A stretch of 8,970 nucleotides of DNA from Rhodoferax sp. (lineage in GTDB: Bacteria; Pseudomonadota; Gammaproteobacteria; Burkholderiales; Burkholderiaceae_C). Where the stretch lies: positions 1 to 8,970 of the forward strand of contig JAIFMR010000044.1 of NCBI GenBank assembly GCA_020048255.1. The letters are read 5' to 3'. Shown piece after piece: positions 5,561-8,970 of the stretch (position 1 is its first letter; every line of letters begins with the position of its first letter). The notes below the pieces were generated by a model. It ran no database searches and had not been told where the DNA came from. It saw only the letters and a list, made by a program, of their open reading frames with translations. Both the position numbers and the translations under genes were made by a program.

Positions 5561-8500
5561 GCAGGCTTTTACTGCTTGGTCAAAATCCAACTCATCCATG
5601 GCTTGGCGCAGGCGCTGAAACTCGGCAGAGTCGGGGTTGGCAAAGGTCGCTTGCAGCTCCTCGTAAACCTCCATGGCGGCCATGTCAGAGGCTTCCAGCA
5701 GGGCCAGCAAATTGCGCAGCTTGGCCACATCTTCTTGGGCGTTAGCCGGTGCAGCCGGGGTGCGGGCGGCGTCTGGCGCCAGCGAAGCCGCCAATGGTGT
5801 CAGCACGCTGTGGGTGCTGCTCAAGGCGGTGCGCAGCTCTGCGAGCAAGGTTGCGGTGTCGGGCGGAATGTTGGCGTCTTTGGCGGCTTTGACGCTCAAC
5901 TCTGCTTGGCGCGCGACGCCGGCCAGGTGCTCGGCGCCCACGGTGGATGCCAGCCCCTTGAGTGTGTGCAGCAGCCTGGCTGCGGTGGTCAGGTCGGCCG
6001 CGCCCAGGCTGGCTTCAAGTTGCTCCGGCAGGTGGGCGATCTCTTGCAGAAAAGACTGCAAAACGCGCGCATACAAAGCCTGGTTGCCGCCCAGTCGATC
6101 CAGCGCCGCTGCGGTATGGATGGCGCTTGATTCGCTTGACTCGATCGGCTTGTCAAGGGGTGCGCTGACTGCAGTGTTGCTGGACTGGGGTTCTGGCGTT
6201 GCGGTCAGCGCTGTCAGCGCCGCTGTTGCCGTCACGGCCGGGGTTGGTGTTGGTGCTGGTGCTGGTGCTGGTGCGTCGGACGGTGTACCTTGCGTCAGGA
6301 GCCTTGGCGGGTTCTTGATGATCTGAATGAGTTGCGCCAAGTGAAACGGCTTGCCCACATGCTCGTTCATACCCGCTGCCAGGCAGGCTTCACGGTCAGA
6401 CGCCATGGCGTTGGCAGTCATGGCAATGATGGGGAGGTCGCGCAGCCTGGGGTCCAAGCGCAGCAATCGGGTGGCGGCATAACCGTCCATCACAGGCATC
6501 TGGATGTCCATCAGGACCACGTCAAACAACGCGCCGGCCGCCAGTGATTCGCGCACGGCGTCCACCCCAAGCTGGCCGTTGTCTGCCAGTTGCACCAGTG
6601 CACCTTCGGAGGCCAGCATTTCTTGCGCGACTTGCTGGTTGATGATGTTGTCCTCGACCACCAGCAGTCGGATGCCCTGCAGGGCTTGTGATTTGGCCAC
6701 CGGTGCCGCCAGGGTGCCTTGGGGCTGATGACGCACCGACAGGGCGTCGGTGACGGCGTCGAACAACATGGAGGCCGTGACGGGTTTGACCAAAAAACCG
6801 TGTAGTCTGGATTGCTCCTCAGGGGTGCGTTGGGTCAGCATCTCACGGCCGTTGGCGGTGATCATGATGACCACCGGCGGTGCGGCTGCGGTAAGCTGCT
6901 GCAGCCTGGCCACGGTTTCCCAGCCATCGAGGCCGGGCATTTGCCAATCAATAAACAGCGCCTGATAGGGCGTTTGGCCGGGTGCATAACGCGCCTGGAT
7001 CATGGACAGGGCTTGCGCGCCGTCCGCGGCCACATCCACCTGCCAACCTAGCGATGTGGCCATGGCCGACAGGATTTCGCGTGCGGTGGGGTTGTCGTCC
7101 ACCACCAGCACATGCAAGCGGGCCGCCAGCGCCGGGCTGCCAACGGGCACGTCACCCACTGGCAGGGTGATCTGGAACGAGAAGGTGCTGCCCTGGCCCA
7201 GAACGCTGTCGAGGCAGAGTTCGCCGCCCATCATGGACACCAGCCGCCGGCTGATGGACAAGCCCAGCCCGGTGCCGCCAAAGCGCCGGGTGGTGGAGGC
7301 CTCGGCCTGTGAAAAACCGTCAAAAATATGGCTTTGATTTTCCGGGGCGATACCAATGCCGGTGTCGCGCACGGCAAAACGCAGGCTGACCGATTGCGCA
7401 GTGTGTGCCAGCACCCGGATGCTGATTACCACCTCGCCCTGGGCGGTGAACTTGACCGCATTGCTGCACAGGTTGATGAGGACTTGCTGCAGCCGCATGG
7501 CGTCGCCCATCAAGGCTTTGGGGGTGGTTGGGTCGATGTCAAACAAGACCTCGACCGGCTTGACACCCACATTGGACGACACGATGACCGACAGGTCGCG
7601 CAGCAATTTGTCGAGCCGGAAACCCCGCACCTCAAGCGACATCTTGCCGGCGTCGATCTTGGAGAAATCAAGAATGTCATTGAGCAGCCCCAACAGGGAC
7701 TGGGCTGCGCCCTCGGCCTTGGTGGCGTAGTCGTTCTGGCGCTTGTTGAGGTCGGTGTGGTGCAACAGCCGCAGCATGCCCAAAATGGCGTTCATGGGGG
7801 TGCGGATTTCATGGCTCATGTTGGCCAGGAATTGCCCTTTGGCAACAGCCGCGTTTTCGGCCTGTTCCTTGGCCGTGTGCAGCGAGCGCTCCAGCCTCTT
7901 GTTGGCAGTGATGTCGGTGCGGATGCCGATGTATTGGTGCGGCAGGCCATCGACCCCCAGCAGCGGCACGATGGTGGCGTTGACCCAGTAAAAGCTGCCG
8001 TCCTTTTTGCGGTTTTTCACATCGCCGTGCCAGACCTTGCCCTGCGTGATGGTTTGCCAGAGTTCGTCAAAGACGCTGGCCGGGTGTTCGTCCGATTTGA
8101 CAATGCGGTGGTTTTGCCCCAGCAGTTCTCCCTGGCTGTAGCCACTGATGTTGCAAAAGCGTTCGTTGGCGTAAATGATGGTGCCCTGCAGATTGGTGAT
8201 GCTGACAATGGCATGCTGGTCCAGCGCGAACTGCTGGTTTTTGAGGTCCACGTTTTGAATCAGCAGCCGTGCCGACACCACGTTCAGAGCGTTACCCAGG
8301 GCCTCGATTTCAGTCGCACGACGCGACACCTGCAGCCTGGCACCCTGGGAGTTGTCCAGGTGGCTGGCAAATTCGGTGGCTTCGCGCAGCGAGCGCATGG
8401 CCGGGCGCAGCAGCAGCCACAGCAGTGACAGCGTGGCGAACATCGCCAGCGCCATGGACTTCAGGGAATTGGCGCGAATTCCTTGCGCCATGTTGTCAAA

Positions 8501-8970
8501 GGTATCGAGCCGGTAATTGACGCGAACCCAGCCCAGAGGTTGCGCGCCGACAATGCGCCGCCAGGCTGACAGGGTGCCCGTTTTGCCCGCTAGAAAATCG
8601 TTTTGCGCCTCACTAGGCGGGTTGAATTTGAGCACTCCATCCGGGCTTTGACTTGGCGGGACATCCACGCGACTTTGGCTGTAGCGCGGTGACCAGACGC
8701 CATTCTTGTTGACCACCTCAGTGATCGGAAACCCCGCCGCGTCCGTGACCAACACCGAATAAATGCCATCGACGGAGGCAGTTTGCAGCGTCAGCGCTTC
8801 AATTTGCTCGGGTTCGTTGGTTTGCAAAAAATGTGCATCCACGGTAGCCAGGTTGTGTGCCAGGGCCTCAATTTGTGCAGTGACCGTGCGACGTGCGTCG
8901 GTGGTTTCTGCCTCGGCAATGTAATAGCCATACCCCAAGATGGACAGCGCCAGACACAGCGAGGTCAGCA
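5543..8970 (-). CDS. Membrane hybrid histidine kinase (HAMP-PAS-HisKA-HATPase-REC-REC-HPT), N-terminus beyond window edge
   Basis: Second inner-membrane sensor kinase with an internal phosphorelay. The frame runs open to the right edge. The TTG at 8938 is not the start, since the codons above it encode a hydrophobic helix (LTSLCLALSILGYGYY) that is TM1. Then, by nucleotide: extracytoplasmic domain of about 150 residues (about 8920-8470), possibly CACHE-like (VLVTDAAGFPI); TM2 about 8465-8400; HAMP to about 8250; PAS about 8245-7890, ending IRTDITANK; HisKA with NMSHEIRTPMN (His at 7811-7813); HATPase about 7520-7170 (NLCSNAVKF, DTGIGI, GGTGLGLS); REC1 about 7125-6740 (VVDDN, Asp at 6947-6949, LVKP); REC2 about 6675-6310 (VVEDN, Asp at 6506-6508, GKPF); Ala/Pro/Thr linker about 6300-6130; HPT with HTLKGLASTVGA (His at 5966-5968); an extra helical tail about 5745-5546. 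Both receivers are complete. It converges on the receiver gene at 5090-5518, whose product is a plausible partner. Ligand unknown. Confidence 0.93.
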   Translation of the reverse strand, partial: LTSLCLALSILGYGYYIAEAETTDARRTVTAQIEALAHNLATVDAHFLQTNEPEQIEALTLQTASVDGIYSVLVTDAAGFPITEVVNKNGVWSPRYSQSRVDVPPSQSPDGVLKFNPPSEAQNDFLAGKTGTLSAWRRIVGAQPLGWVRVNYRLDTFDNMAQGIRANSLKSMALAMFATLSLLWLLLRPAMRSLREATEFASHLDNSQGARLQVSRRATEIEALGNALNVVSARLLIQNVDLKNQQFALDQHAIVSITNLQGTIIYANERFCNISGYSQGELLGQNHRIVKSDEHPASVFDELWQTITQGKVWHGDVKNRKKDGSFYWVNATIVPLLGVDGLPHQYIGIRTDITANKRLERSLHTAKEQAENAAVAKGQFLANMSHEIRTPMNAILGMLRLLHHTDLNKRQNDYATKAEGAAQSLLGLLNDILDFSKIDAGKMSLEVRGFRLDKLLRDLSVIVSSNVGVKPVEVLFDIDPTTPKALMGDAMRLQQVLINLCSNAVKFTAQGEVVISIRVLAHTAQSVSLRFAVRDTGIGIAPENQSHIFDGFSQAEASTTRRFGGTGLGLSISRRLVSMMGGELCLDSVLGQGSTFSFQITLPVGDVPVGSPALAARLHVLVVDDNPTAREILSAMATSLGWQVDVAADGAQALSMIQARYAPGQTPYQALFIDWQMPGLDGWETVARLQQLTAAAPPVVIMITANGREMLTQRTPEEQSRLHGFLVKPVTASMLFDAVTDALSVRHQPQGTLAAPVAKSQALQGIRLLVVEDNIINQQVAQEMLASEGALVQLADNGQLGVDAVRESLAAGALFDVVLMDIQMPVMDGYAATRLLRLDPRLRDLPIIAMTANAMASDREACLAAGMNEHVGKPFHLAQLIQIIKNPPRLLTQGTPSDAPAPAPAPTPTPAVTATAALTALTATPEPQSSNTAVSAPLDKPIESSESSAIHTAAALDRLGGNQALYARVLQSFLQEIAHLPEQLEASLGAADLTTAARLLHTLKGLASTVGAEHLAGVARQAELSVKAAKDANIPPDTATLLAELRTALSSTHSVLTPLAASLAPDAARTPAAPANAQEDVAKLRNLLALLEASDMAAMEVYEELQATFANPDSAEFQRLRQAMDELDFDQAVKACLALTS
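6245..6274 (+). repeat. Five tandem TGGTGY hexamers in the REC2-HPT linker
   Basis: One TGGTGT and four TGGTGC units follow each other head to tail. On the coding (minus) strand they are GCACCA-type units giving the Ala-Pro run of the kinase's interdomain linker. Six-base units can expand or contract by slippage without breaking the frame, so linker length may vary between strains. Confidence 0.75.

Noticed and set aside
7328..8428. Long plus-strand open frame of 366 codons
   Set aside because: It lies wholly antisense to the PAS, HisKA and HAMP coding of the second hybrid kinase. Its translation has no recognisable domain and the frame is open because of GC-rich codon bias.
1..8970. tRNA, rRNA, CRISPR, transposase or phage signatures
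   Set aside because: None seen; the window is filled by five coding genes with only short gaps.

Overview
The window reads as part of a GC-rich betaproteobacterial chromosome, most likely Burkholderiales and perhaps a Comamonadaceae (Rhodoferax/Polaromonas-like) organism. This rests on codon bias, on the style of the signalling proteins, and on two copies of a short interspersed motif (ATAGC, 6 nt, CGCT, 9 nt, AGGGCTAG) that resembles small repeats I remember from Comamonadaceae. The genus is a guess. No rRNA, tRNA, CRISPR array, IS element or phage gene is visible.

The whole window is one signal-transduction locus with five genes and almost no spare DNA. On the minus strand, from 3826 down past the left edge, a small receiver-only protein is followed, with a 4-bp ATGA overlap, by a large membrane hybrid histidine kinase (dCACHE-HAMP-PAS-PAS-HisKA-HATPase-REC-HPT) cut by the window edge inside its HPT domain. 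Diverging from these across a 125-bp intergenic region, on the plus strand, are a methyl-accepting chemotaxis-type protein (two membrane helices, no evident sensor or HAMP domain) and a second receiver-only protein. Converging on that operon from the right is a second hybrid kinase (TM, small extracytoplasmic domain, TM, HAMP, PAS, HisKA, HATPase, REC, REC, HPT, plus a C-terminal helical tail), whose N-terminus lies beyond the right edge.

The arrangement is roughly symmetrical: kinase / REC-only / (divergent promoter) / MCP / REC-only / kinase. The two REC-only proteins are paralogues of each other. No CheA, CheW, CheR, CheB or DNA-binding or enzymatic output domain lies in the window. The likely logic (inference) is that the two kinases run His-Asp-His phosphorelays whose HPT domains phosphorylate one or both free receivers. 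The MCP-like protein may be an input to, a target of, or a phosphatase for these receivers. It carries a C-terminal FQDxxxQ motif very like the catalytic segment of the CheY-P phosphatase CheZ, which is the most intriguing observation here.

Other points of interest are a two-armed inverted repeat between the divergent operons, one copy of the interspersed motif embedded in frame in the first kinase, and a second copy that supplies the stop codon and part of the probable terminator of the other kinase.
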